Assembly (NCBI GenBank): GCA_025517485.1
Contig: JAOPKB010000008.1
Span: 1-64,000 of the forward strand
Reading direction: 5' to 3'
Length of the DNA stretch: 64,000 bases
From: Natronoglomus mannanivorans
GTDB lineage: Archaea > Halobacteriota > Halobacteria > Halobacteriales > Natrialbaceae
Shown here: one piece after another, positions 42,988-51,629 of the stretch
Layout of the letters: the number at the start of each line of letters is the position of its first letter
Numbering within the stretch: position 1 is the stretch's first letter
The notes under the pieces: model-generated
Told to the model about the DNA's origin: nothing
Database searches by the model: none
Seen by the model: only the letters and a program-made list of their open reading frames with translations
Translations under genes and position numbers: made by a program

Positions 42988-44421
42988 ATGACCGATAGAA
43001 ACTCTCGCGTCCGTTCGAGCGATGCGACTAGCGACCGACCGACCAAGTCAGAACCGTCACGAACGGGAGACCGAAACCGGATCTCTCGCCGAACCTGTCT
43101 CTCGATGGCCGCCGGGGGCCTCGTCGCCGGCGTCGCCGGGAGCGCGACCGTCAGCGGTGCCTCGAGCGAGTACGGAACCGTCGTCGACATCGTCGAGGAT
43201 TTCGGTGCCGATCCGACCGGAGAAGAACCGATCAACGACGCCCTCCACGAGGCGTTGACGGACGACACGAAGGTGATCTTCCCCGAGGGAACCTACTATA
43301 TCGCCGAAAACGGGATCCACCGCTGGGACTTCGGCGACGGAATCGAAGGCGAACGGGTGTCGAACGTCGCACTCGTCGGCGAGGGGGACGTGACGCTCCG
43401 ACCCAGTTCGGATATCGACGACTTCATCTTCGCGATCTGGGGTGACAGCGTCCACATCGAAGGCTTCCGGATCGACGAGACGGCCGACGACACGGCGGTC
43501 GGGCTCTCCCACAAGTGTGAGCAGCACCTGGTCATCCGGGACGTCACGTTCGAGGGCGTCTCCGACACGCCGGGCGCGCTGACCAAAGTCGGACCGGCTG
43601 TGACCGACCCGGACGGAACGGCGCTGGTCGAAAACCTCCACATTCCGGACGGCTCGACGGATTTCACCGATCACACCGCGGTGTGGATCTTCCCGGACCA
43701 CGCCGGCGATATTCTCTTCGATCGCTGTTCGATCCAAGGGGTGTCGGACAACGCGCTCTACGGCTCGCCGCCGGGGCAACCCGGGGCTGGCGGCGGTTCC
43801 GTCCGCGTCGAGAACAGCTTCTTCAAGAACAACAACGTCACCGCGATTCGACTGGGAACGCCCGGCAGCTACGCGAAGAACTGCACCGTCGTCACCGAGG
43901 AGGGTGAAATCCCGCCGAACCCGTGGGGTGCGATCACGAGTCGCGCCGGCTGGGTCTGGTACAACTTCGACGGCGTCTACGAGAACATCGACGTCATCCA
44001 CGACCATCCCAACGGCGAGGGGATCCTCGACCACCACGACGACACGAGAGACCTCTCGCTCGAGGTGAAAAACTGCCGGTTCGAGCTGAACAACGACGGC
44101 TCGAACGCGGTCCGGTTCGGCTATCCGGGGGTCGACACCCTCGCGATGAAGAACGTGAGCGTCACGGGCGAGGCCGGCGACGGCGCCGCGATCGACCTGG
44201 GTAACTGCGAGGTCGACGCGAAGAACCTCTGTCTCTCCCAGACCGGCGAGAACAGGGACGGCGTCAGTCTCGAGAACGTCACCGGTTCGATCCGAAACGC
44301 TCGCATCGACGTCACCGGAGACTCGATCGTCGCAGACGCCGACAGCGACGTCTCCGTTCGAGAACTCCCGGCCCGCGGGAACTGCCCGTCGCCGAGCGGC
44401 TCTCACCCGTTCGACTCGTAA
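42988..44421 (+). CDS. Tat-exported right-handed beta-helix protein (pectate-lyase-like), paralog 1
   Basis: 477 residues from ATG 42988; TTG 42961 in frame is unlikely. A Tat signal (SRRTCLSMAAGGLVAGVAGS) is followed by VVDIVEDFGADPTGEEPIND, the opening of the pectate-lyase-3/GH28-like beta-helix family. Many short beta-helix rungs follow. The central motif with SVRVENSFFKNNNVTAIRLG and TPGSYAKNCTVV is almost unchanged in paralogs 2 and 3. Probably a secreted glycan lyase or hydrolase, or a glycan-binding protein. Catalytic residues cannot be assigned from the sequence alone. Confidence 0.85.
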   Translation: MTDRNSRVRSSDATSDRPTKSEPSRTGDRNRISRRTCLSMAAGGLVAGVAGSATVSGASSEYGTVVDIVEDFGADPTGEEPINDALHEALTDDTKVIFPEGTYYIAENGIHRWDFGDGIEGERVSNVALVGEGDVTLRPSSDIDDFIFAIWGDSVHIEGFRIDETADDTAVGLSHKCEQHLVIRDVTFEGVSDTPGALTKVGPAVTDPDGTALVENLHIPDGSTDFTDHTAVWIFPDHAGDILFDRCSIQGVSDNALYGSPPGQPGAGGGSVRVENSFFKNNNVTAIRLGTPGSYAKNCTVVTEEGEIPPNPWGAITSRAGWVWYNFDGVYENIDVIHDHPNGEGILDHHDDTRDLSLEVKNCRFELNNDGSNAVRFGYPGVDTLAMKNVSVTGEAGDGAAIDLGNCEVDAKNLCLSQTGENRDGVSLENVTGSIRNARIDVTGDSIVADADSDVSVRELPARGNCPSPSGSHPFDS

Positions 44422-44596
44422 GTCTCCGGGCGGAACGCGTTGCCGACGTCTCGGGGAAGCGTCTACTGGCGGTTGTAACCGTTCGGTGGATTCGTCGAGG
44501 TACTGACGGACTCGCTCGTCGTTCTGTATTCGACAGCATAGTCCCCACCCGACGGCCGTCGTTCACGGACTCCGTTCGCAAGCAGGAGACGAACGC

Positions 44597-45835
44597 CTAC
44601 TCGAGCAACTCGTCGACGTTATCCTGAATTTTGCGGATCGCGGCTCCGACTGCTCGGATCCCTTCCTCCTCGGCGAGCAGGAGCCTGTGACTGTAGGTGA
44701 CGTTCGTCTCGCAGATCTCCTCGGCACCGGGAAGGTGGTGGTTCGGGTAGTCCGGAATCTCGGTCCCTGTCGGGAGGAACCGACCGACCTCGTTGCGGAA
44801 GAAGGCGGGCTGGCGGTACAGCGGCATCTCGTAGCCGTCGCTCACCGGTACTCCTTCGGCTCGCAACGCCTCGAGGAACCGATCCCGTGAGAGCCCGCCG
44901 AACGCCGCCGAGTCGTACCGGAAGTTCTCGATACAGTAGCCGCGGGCGGTAATTCGATCGTCTCGCGGTTTCGTCTCGATGCCGTCGATCGACTCGAGTT
45001 CCTCGAGCAGGAGTTCCTCGCGCGCCTCGCGAATGCGGTTCTCCTCGTCGAGTGTCTCGAGTTGGCCGAGTGCGAGCCCAGCCTGCAGCTCCGAGAGCCG
45101 GCGGTTCGACGCCAGATAGTAGAAGTAGTAGCCGGTCTCACCCTGTCGACGGCCGATGTTGGCCATGGTTCGCGCCCGGTCGGCGAGTACGGGGTCGTCG
45201 GTGGTGACGATCCCGCCTTCGCCGCTGGGGAGGGATTTCGATTCCTGAAACGAGAACGTCCCGAAGTCGCCGAAGGTGCCGATCTTCTCGCCGCGCCACT
45301 CCGATCCCTGGGCGTGGGCCGAATCCTCGATCAGGAACAGGTCGTTCTCCTCGACGATCGGCAGCAGCCGGTCCATGTCCATCGGGTAGCCCGCGAAGTG
45401 GACACCGACGATGCCGACCGTCTTCTCGGTGATGACCTCCTCTAAGTGGTCGGGGTCGATGTTGTACGTCTCGACGTCGGTGTCGACGAACCGCGGAACG
45501 GCCCCGACGCAGGGGATCGCACTCGCGCTCGCGATGAACGAGTAGGAGGGGACGATCACTTCGTCGCCCGGCTGGACGCCACAGGCCCGCAAGGCGAGCT
45601 CGATCGCCGTCGTCCCGTTGCTGACGGCGATGGCGTGGTCCGCGTCGTGATAGTCGGCGAACGCCGCCTCGAGTCTGTCACAGAAGCCGTCGCCGTCGGT
45701 CGTGGTTCGACACCAGCGGCCGCTCTCGAGGCACTCCTCGACGTACCGTCGACTCGACTCGTTCACCTGTGGCCACTCCGGAACCTCGAGGTCAGCGGCG
45801 GCTTCCGGACCGCCGTCGATAGCTAGCTCTGGCAT
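44597..45835 (-). CDS. DegT/DnrJ/EryC1/StrS-family PLP aminotransferase
   Basis: A 412-residue sugar aminotransferase-type protein: ADHAIAVSNGTTAIELALRA, GDEVIVPSYSFIASASAIPC, the PLP Asp region FLIEDSAHAQGSEWRGEKIG and the Schiff-base Lys in SFQESKSLPSGEGG. The TATA box at 45863-45871 supports the start. The family transaminates keto-sugars, usually nucleotide-activated, in biosynthesis. Here it sits alone among catabolic genes, so it may act on a free keto sugar in reverse, or make a surface sugar. Confidence 0.92.
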   Translation of the reverse strand: MPELAIDGGPEAAADLEVPEWPQVNESSRRYVEECLESGRWCRTTTDGDGFCDRLEAAFADYHDADHAIAVSNGTTAIELALRACGVQPGDEVIVPSYSFIASASAIPCVGAVPRFVDTDVETYNIDPDHLEEVITEKTVGIVGVHFAGYPMDMDRLLPIVEENDLFLIEDSAHAQGSEWRGEKIGTFGDFGTFSFQESKSLPSGEGGIVTTDDPVLADRARTMANIGRRQGETGYYFYYLASNRRLSELQAGLALGQLETLDEENRIREAREELLLEELESIDGIETKPRDDRITARGYCIENFRYDSAAFGGLSRDRFLEALRAEGVPVSDGYEMPLYRQPAFFRNEVGRFLPTGTEIPDYPNHHLPGAEEICETNVTYSHRLLLAEEEGIRAVGAAIRKIQDNVDELLE

Positions 45836-45862
45836 TGATCGTCGCTAGAGAGTGCGAACTGG

Positions 45863-45871
45863 ATTATAAAT
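45863..45871 (-). promoter_or_regulatory. TATA box for the DegT-family gene
   Basis: ATTTATAAT on the minus strand, 28-36 bases upstream of ATG 45835. Confidence 0.6.
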
Positions 45872-46004
45872 GTGTGTGTTCACGTGCCATCCGCCGTCCG
45901 TTCGCGGCTCGTGGCCCGACGGTCGCCAGGTCGCCGGGCCGCCGAGACACCAAGTCGCCGCATCGACCGTCGCCGACCCGCTCTCGAGCGTTCTCGCACG
46001 GACA

Positions 46005-46013
46005 TTTATTATA
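46005..46013 (+). promoter_or_regulatory. TATA box for sulfatase 1
   Basis: TTTATTATA is about 30 bases before ATG 46039. It indicates a leaderless transcript and fixes the start. Confidence 0.65.
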
Positions 46014-46038
46014 CTCCGCACAATCCATCGAACCGACT

Positions 46039-47538
46039 ATGCGCATTCTGTACATCGACGTCGATTCGCTGCGTCCGGACCACCTCGGCTGTTACGGCTA
46101 CCACCGGGACACGTCACCGAACGTCGACGCGCTCGCCTCGGACGGACGGCGGTTCACGAACTACTACGCCTCGGACGCCCCGTGTGGACCCTCCCGAACC
46201 GCACTGTTTCTCAGTCGCTTCGGGATACACACGGGCGTCGTCAACCACGGCGGCCTGAACGGCGATCCCCGCCGGTACGGCCGCCAGCGCGGGTTCAACT
46301 ACCCCGAGAAATTCCGCTCGTGGATGACCGTCCTCGCCGAGCACGGTATCCACACCGCGACGGTGAGTCCGTTCCCCTCCCGTCACGACACCTGGCAGGT
46401 CCTCGAGGGATTCGCCGAGTTCCACGACCCGCGTGACAGCCACGCCCACGCGGCGGACATCTACCCCTACGCCGAGGAGTGGCTCGAGGTCAACGCCGCC
46501 GACGACGACTGGTTCCTCCACGTCAACTTCTGGGACCCGCACACGGAGTACAACACGCCCCTCGAGTACGGCAACCCGTTCGAAGACGACCCGGCACCGG
46601 AGTGGCCCGACGAGGAGACCATTCGGGACCACTACGAGAGCTACGGGCCCCACAGTGCGTTCAACCCCGAGAGCGCGAGTTTCGACTGGAGCGGCTCGTG
46701 GAACCTCGAACGGATGCCCGAGGAGATCGCCGACCGCGAGGATTTCGAAACCTGGGTCGACGGCTACGACACCGGCATCCGCTTCATGGACGACCACGTC
46801 GGGAAAATCTGCGACCTGCTGCGAGAGCAGGGCGTGTTCGAGGAGACGCTGATCGTCGTCAGCGCGGACCACGGTGAGGCGCTGGGCGAGTTCAACGTCT
46901 ACGGCGACCACCAGTGTGCCGATCAGGCGACCTGTCGGGTCCCGCTGATCGTCTCCGGCCCCGAGGTGGAGCCGGGGGTCGACGAGGACCTCCACTACCA
47001 GATCGACCTCGCACCGACCGTGAGCGAACTCGTCGGCGCGGAGCCGCCGGCGGGATGGGACGGGCGATCGTTCGCACCCTCTCTCACCGACGGCGAGCGC
47101 GCGGGTCGAGAATCGCTGGTCGTCAGCCAGGGCGCCTGGGCCTGCCAGCGCGCGGCGCGGTGGGACGACTGGCTGCTCGTCCGCACCTACCACGACGGCG
47201 GCAAGCCGGCGTTCGACGACGTGATGCTGTTCGACGTCGCGACCGATCCCCACCAGACGACGGATCTCTCGGCCGAGCGCCCCGACGTGACCGCGAGGGG
47301 GCTGTCGATCCTTCAGCGCTGGCACGACGACCGACTGCTCGAGGCCGCCCGCGGGGAGAACGGCGGTAATCCCGAAACGCCTGACGGGATCGTCGATCCG
47401 ATGTGGGATACCATCCGCGAGGGCGGGCCGTTGCACGCCCGTGGTCACCTCGGCCCGTATGCCGAGTACCTCCGCAGCGAAGGCCGCGAGGAACAGGCTG
47501 CGGAGATCGAGGCGAACTACGACCTCGACGTCGCGTGA
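46039..47538 (+). CDS. Sulfatase (type I, FGly-dependent), cytoplasmic
   Basis: 499 residues from the TATA-supported ATG 46039. Motifs: metal Asp pair MRILYIDVDSLRPDHLGCYG, the formylglycine site C49-G-P-S-R in DAPCGPSRTALFLSRFGIHT, HVNFWDPHTEY and the metal-binding SADHGEALGEFNVYGDH. The core CxPSR motif is intact, so the Cys would be oxidised by a formylglycine-generating enzyme; none is visible here. There is no signal peptide, so it would remove sulfate from imported sugars inside the cell. Confidence 0.93.
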   Translation: MRILYIDVDSLRPDHLGCYGYHRDTSPNVDALASDGRRFTNYYASDAPCGPSRTALFLSRFGIHTGVVNHGGLNGDPRRYGRQRGFNYPEKFRSWMTVLAEHGIHTATVSPFPSRHDTWQVLEGFAEFHDPRDSHAHAADIYPYAEEWLEVNAADDDWFLHVNFWDPHTEYNTPLEYGNPFEDDPAPEWPDEETIRDHYESYGPHSAFNPESASFDWSGSWNLERMPEEIADREDFETWVDGYDTGIRFMDDHVGKICDLLREQGVFEETLIVVSADHGEALGEFNVYGDHQCADQATCRVPLIVSGPEVEPGVDEDLHYQIDLAPTVSELVGAEPPAGWDGRSFAPSLTDGERAGRESLVVSQGAWACQRAARWDDWLLVRTYHDGGKPAFDDVMLFDVATDPHQTTDLSAERPDVTARGLSILQRWHDDRLLEAARGENGGNPETPDGIVDPMWDTIREGGPLHARGHLGPYAEYLRSEGREEQAAEIEANYDLDVA

Positions 47539-47727
47539 CCACTCCCACGACTGAAGTCGTAGGCTTGCTCCTCGAATCTGTGTAATACGCCCGGCACTGA
47601 ACTCGAGTTCGAGTCGGAACAGGGTGCTCGCGCCACATCCGCTCCCCGCTCGAACTCGGATCCCGTTCTCGAACACCGGTCGATCGCAACTCGAGCGGGC
47701 GTGGCCGCCCCGAACCCGAACGGCCGC

Positions 47728-48501
47728 TCAGTTCGACGCCCGCTCGCGCAACTCGGCGAACGCCTCGCTGCCGTGCTCGAGCGACGCCAGCGCGTCCGTC
47801 GTCCGCCCGTTCTCGCAGACGATCCAGTCGGCGCCGTTCGCGGCGGCCCGGTCTGCACACGCCTCGATATCGACGACGCCCTCGCCGACGTCGGCGTGGA
47901 GTTTCTCGTCCTCCCCTGGCACCGTATCGGTCAGGTGGACGATCGGCGCCGCTCCGGCGACCTGCTCGAGCAGTTCGAGGGCGTCGTAGCCCGCGTGGGT
48001 CGCGAGGCCGACGTCGGGTTCGAATCCAAACCGGCCGTCGGCGTGATCGACGAATCGCTCGAACGCGACCTCGCTATCGACGCTCCCGAACTCGAACGTG
48101 TGGTTGTGATAGAGTAGCTCGATATCGTGGCTCTCGAGATCGGCCGCCAACCCGGCGATCCGATCCGCGGCGCCCTCGACGCCCTCACGCGTCGCGAACG
48201 CCTCCGGCTCGTAGGTCGGGATGACCAGCGTCGAACACCCGATCTCGTGGCAGATCGAGACGAGTTCCTCGAACCCGGACTCGAGTCGATCGACGCTCAC
48301 GTGTGCACCCGCTACCTCGAGATCGCCGTCCTCGAGTGCGGTGTGCGTCTGCGATCGAGTCTCGTCGTCCGCGAGCGCGTCGAAGTGTGCGTCGTAGAAC
48401 TCGACGGCGTCGAACGTCGTCTCACCGACGCGGGCGACGATGTCTGGCAGCGGTTCGTCGACGTCTGCGAGCGTGAACAGCTGTATGGCTGTCTGTACCA
48501 T
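47728..48501 (-). CDS. Sugar phosphate isomerase/epimerase (xylose isomerase-like)
   Basis: A 257-residue TIM-barrel protein: TTFDAVEFYDAHFDALADDE, IELLYHNHTFEFGSV, RFGFEPDVGLATHAGYD and APIVHLTDTVPGEDEKLHAD. It belongs to the same paralogous set as 24022 and 42017. The variation EPDVG for ELDTG/EVDTG in the metal loop may alter the site. Cytoplasmic. Confidence 0.86.
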   Translation of the reverse strand: MVQTAIQLFTLADVDEPLPDIVARVGETTFDAVEFYDAHFDALADDETRSQTHTALEDGDLEVAGAHVSVDRLESGFEELVSICHEIGCSTLVIPTYEPEAFATREGVEGAADRIAGLAADLESHDIELLYHNHTFEFGSVDSEVAFERFVDHADGRFGFEPDVGLATHAGYDALELLEQVAGAAPIVHLTDTVPGEDEKLHADVGEGVVDIEACADRAAANGADWIVCENGRTTDALASLEHGSEAFAELRERASN

Positions 48502-48636
48502 AGGTATCGGTCTCGAGGGAACGGTTTAGCTGTGGCGGTCGGGCAGACGCTGCTTCGCCGGTCGACCGTCGGACACTGATATCGACTCGAGCAAAAACCC
48601 ACCCGACTGCGACCGGAACGACCGAATCACCACTAC

Positions 48637-49605
48637 TCACCGCGCGTACACGACGACCTGTTCGGCGTCGCTGTCGTCGCCGGTTCGCACGGTCACGGGG
48701 AACTCGACGTCCTGCTGGGTGTCGTAGGTCTGGAAGGTGAGCCGGACGTCGGTGTACTGGCCGGCGTCGAGCTGGACGGACGAACTGTCCATCACGTCCC
48801 CGCCGGAGACGAGCTCGACCGTCTCCGAGTCGGCCGCGTCCCCCTCGTTTCGGACTCGAGCCCACACCTCGAGAACCTCGGTTCCCTCGACGGGGTCGTT
48901 GGTCCGGTCGATCGAGACCGAAAACGCACTCTCGGCGTCGGCGTACACCTCGACCTCCTGCGTGTCGCTGTCGTCGCCGGTCCGGACGGTCAGCGGGAAC
49001 CGGACGTCCTGCTGGACGGGGTGGGTCTCGTATGAGAGCGAGAACTGGTACGTGTGGTTGTCCGCGACCGTCTGGGTCTCCGCGTCGACGACCTCGTCGC
49101 CGGTGACGAGCTGGACGTCCTGCGTCTGGGCGACGGTGCCGGTGTTCTCGACGTGGACGCGGGCCCGCATGACCTCGCCGGCCGCGACGGGATCGTTGAC
49201 GTCGAAGAGGTCGACCGTGAGTTCGCCGTCCGGTTCGGTTACCACCGAGACCTCCTCGGTCGCACTGTCGTCGTCACACTCGACGGTGATCGGGAACCGG
49301 ACGTTCTGCTCGACCGGGTAGGTCTCGTAAGCGAGTTCGACCGGAACGGGATAGCTCTCGCCGCCGGGAACTTCGATCGTCTCCGTGTCGAGGACGTCGT
49401 CGCCGGTGAGCAGTCGGAGCTCTTGTGATCCGTACGACCCGCGGTTGAAGACGCTCACCCACGCGACGAAGACGTCACCCGCGAGGACGGGTGCGTTGGT
49501 TTCCTGAATCGACACCTCTAGCTGTGTGGCGCTCACGCTCGTCGTCACCCCGACCAGCCCACCGATACCTGCTCCTGCCGTTGCGAGGTACTGCCTCCTG
49601 CGCAT
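48637..49605 (-). CDS. Tat-exported protein with three tandem CARDB-like beta-sandwich repeats
   Basis: 322 residues from ATG 49605. The Tat signal MRRRQYLATAGAGIGGLVGV is followed by three ~95-residue tandem units. These start at LEVSIQETNAPVLAGDVFVA, LTVDLFDVNDPVAAGEVMRA and FSVSIDRTNDPVEGTEVLEV, and each ends with a QDVRFP(L/I)TV-like strand and GDDSDTQEVEVYA. The pattern is a CARDB/Ig-like adhesion or sensor domain. Surface-exposed, perhaps a glycan-contacting or scaffold protein. It is monocistronic. Confidence 0.85.
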   Translation of the reverse strand: MRRRQYLATAGAGIGGLVGVTTSVSATQLEVSIQETNAPVLAGDVFVAWVSVFNRGSYGSQELRLLTGDDVLDTETIEVPGGESYPVPVELAYETYPVEQNVRFPITVECDDDSATEEVSVVTEPDGELTVDLFDVNDPVAAGEVMRARVHVENTGTVAQTQDVQLVTGDEVVDAETQTVADNHTYQFSLSYETHPVQQDVRFPLTVRTGDDSDTQEVEVYADAESAFSVSIDRTNDPVEGTEVLEVWARVRNEGDAADSETVELVSGGDVMDSSSVQLDAGQYTDVRLTFQTYDTQQDVEFPVTVRTGDDSDAEQVVVYAR

Positions 49606-49839
49606 GGTCCTGATCCACGTGTCCGTATGCTCACATAACACCAAATAGCTTCGCAGCGGTCGGATTCGGCGACACTCAGTGTCGTTGATCCTCGGCTCTC
49701 GGTTCCGCTCGTCGTCTCGCGTTCTTTCAGTCTCTCGCGATCCCGCGCTCTCACTCTCCCGTTCGAATTCCACCGAAAGACCGATCGAAACTCGAGTCGA
49801 CCGACTGTGCCGAGGTCACGGGACGAACCGAACGACCCC

Positions 49840-51312
49840 TCAACTACTCGAGGCGCAGTCGTCCGGATCGCCGACGTCCTCCGGCCCTGCATCGGTCGGT
49901 GAGAGCTGGCCGTCCTCGACGAACCCCTCGGAACGACCCGAGAGGCGGTCGATCATCGCTTCTCGGCCGCGCTCGAGGTCCTCGGCGTAGGCGCTGTCGG
50001 TCGTCAGATCTCGCTCCTCACCGGGGTCTTCGTCGAGGTCGAACAGCAGTTCGCGCCCGGTGACGGGGTTCCAGACGTACTTCATCGTCCCGTCGATCAG
50101 GTACTGACAGCCGTTTTCGGGGTCGTAACTGCCGGCGGCGTGCTCGCCGTGGTACCACTCGCGCCAGTCCTCGCGGTCGGGGTCCTCGATCAGGTCCAAC
50201 AGGTTCCGCCCCTCGACGGTCTCGGGAACCTCGACGTCCGCGACCGAGAGCAGCGTCGGCATGAGGTCCTCGAGGCCGACCGGTCGGTCGATGAGCTGTT
50301 GCCGTGGGGCCTCCATCGACTCGGGGAACTGCACCAGGAGGGGGACGCGAGCCGACCCCTCGTAGGCGTAGGACTTGCGCCACATGTGGTGGTCGCCGAG
50401 CATCTCGCCGTGGTCCGAGCAGAACACGACGAAGGTGTTCTCGAGCTCGCCGATCGTCATGAGCTTGTCGAAGACGCGTTTGAGCTGCTGGTCGATGTGG
50501 GTGATCAGGCCGTAGTAGGCCGCTCGAGCGCGGTGGACGATCGTCGGGGGGAGGTCGGCCAGCCAGGCGTCGATCGCGGGATACTCCGGAATCTTGTCGC
50601 CGTGGACGTCGTCGACCCAGTCGCCCATGTAGGGATCGGGCGTGTCGCGATCGACGTACATGTCCCAGTAGGCCTGGGGCGGGTCGAACGGCGTGTGCGG
50701 GCGGACGTACGAGAGGTTGAGGAAGAACGGCCGGGTCTCGTCGCGCTCGTCGAGGAAGTCCAGCGCCCGCTGGGTCGTCCAGTTCGTCGGGTGCTCGTAC
50801 TCATCGCGGTGCCACGGCCGCGGGTCCCAGGAGTTGCGCCCGAGCCCGGTCGAGAGCTCGTCGTACTTGCCGTCGCTCTCTCGCTCGAGCCACTGCGTGT
50901 AGTCGTCGTTGGGGTGGTTCCACAGCGCCTCGTGTTGGTCCATGCTCTCGAAGCCGACGTGGTTCCGGGGCGGGATCGAGTGGATCTTGCCCGCGAGTTT
51001 GGTCTGGTAGCCGGCGTCGCGGAGCTCTCCAGGAAGGGTGTGTTCGAACTCCCAGGGCGTGGTCACCCAACCGGGTGCGCCGTTGGTCGCGGGCGTCTGG
51101 CCCGTCAGGAGCGACCGCCGTGCCGGGATACACGACGGTGCCGGCGTGTACGCTCGCGTGAACAGCGCGCCGTTTCCGACGAAACTGTCGATGTTCGGCG
51201 TGTGTACGAGTGAGCGGCCGTCGCCGTCCCGCGGCGAATCGGGATCTGCGCCGATGCAGTCGCCGCGATGCTGGTCAGTCATCACGAACAGGATGTTTGG
51301 GCGGTCCGACAT
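49840..51312 (-). CDS. Sulfatase (type I, FGly-dependent), second copy
   Basis: 490 residues from ATG 51312, supported by a TATA box at 51334-51343. N-terminal metal Asp motif DRPNILFVMTDQHRGDCIGA, formylglycine site C61-I-P-A-R in PAPSCIPARRSLLTGQTPAT, LAGKIHSIPPRNHVGFESMD and the metal site CSDHGEMLGDHHMWRKSYAY. Closer to choline-sulfatase/N-sulfoglucosamine-type architectures than sulfatase 1, but the specificity is not decidable. No signal peptide; cytoplasmic. Confidence 0.94.
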   Translation of the reverse strand: MSDRPNILFVMTDQHRGDCIGADPDSPRDGDGRSLVHTPNIDSFVGNGALFTRAYTPAPSCIPARRSLLTGQTPATNGAPGWVTTPWEFEHTLPGELRDAGYQTKLAGKIHSIPPRNHVGFESMDQHEALWNHPNDDYTQWLERESDGKYDELSTGLGRNSWDPRPWHRDEYEHPTNWTTQRALDFLDERDETRPFFLNLSYVRPHTPFDPPQAYWDMYVDRDTPDPYMGDWVDDVHGDKIPEYPAIDAWLADLPPTIVHRARAAYYGLITHIDQQLKRVFDKLMTIGELENTFVVFCSDHGEMLGDHHMWRKSYAYEGSARVPLLVQFPESMEAPRQQLIDRPVGLEDLMPTLLSVADVEVPETVEGRNLLDLIEDPDREDWREWYHGEHAAGSYDPENGCQYLIDGTMKYVWNPVTGRELLFDLDEDPGEERDLTTDSAYAEDLERGREAMIDRLSGRSEGFVEDGQLSPTDAGPEDVGDPDDCASSS

Positions 51313-51333
51313 ACCCGTCACCTGTCTGGCCGA

Positions 51334-51343
51334 GCATATAATT
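51334..51343 (-). promoter_or_regulatory. TATA box for sulfatase 2
   Basis: AATTATATGC on the minus strand, about 26 bases before ATG 51312. Leaderless. Confidence 0.65.
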
Positions 51344-51571
51344 CTACCTTCACTCGTTTCGCTCGTCTCGTCCCGTCCCGTCTTCTCGACGACTGGTCCA
51401 TCTCGAGACTCGCTACGAACTCGGATCGTGCCCGTCGATCTTCGAACCGCGCCGAACTGCGGAACTCGGCACACGAGATGGGATTCGATCAGCTCGGCCC
51501 GCTGGCTGGACTCCACATTTCAGTTCGTCCTCTCGAGGCGCTTTTCACACTCGAGTGAGTATCAATCAAAA

Positions 51572-51583
51572 TGGTAATTACCA
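51572..51583. promoter_or_regulatory. 12-bp palindrome just upstream of the beta-helix gene 2 promoter
   Basis: TGGTAATTACCA is perfectly palindromic and lies 10 bases before the TATA box in the 317-base divergent region between sulfatase 2 and beta-helix gene 2. It is a candidate operator. The rest of that region shows only the two promoters. Confidence 0.45.
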
Positions 51584-51592
51584 GTACAATAT

Positions 51593-51600
51593 CTTTATAT
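51593..51600 (+). promoter_or_regulatory. TATA box of beta-helix gene 2
   Basis: CTTTATAT is about 33 bases before ATG 51630. Confidence 0.65.
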
Positions 51601-51629
51601 GCGAACACACTGTTGCGCTAACTGGTAGC

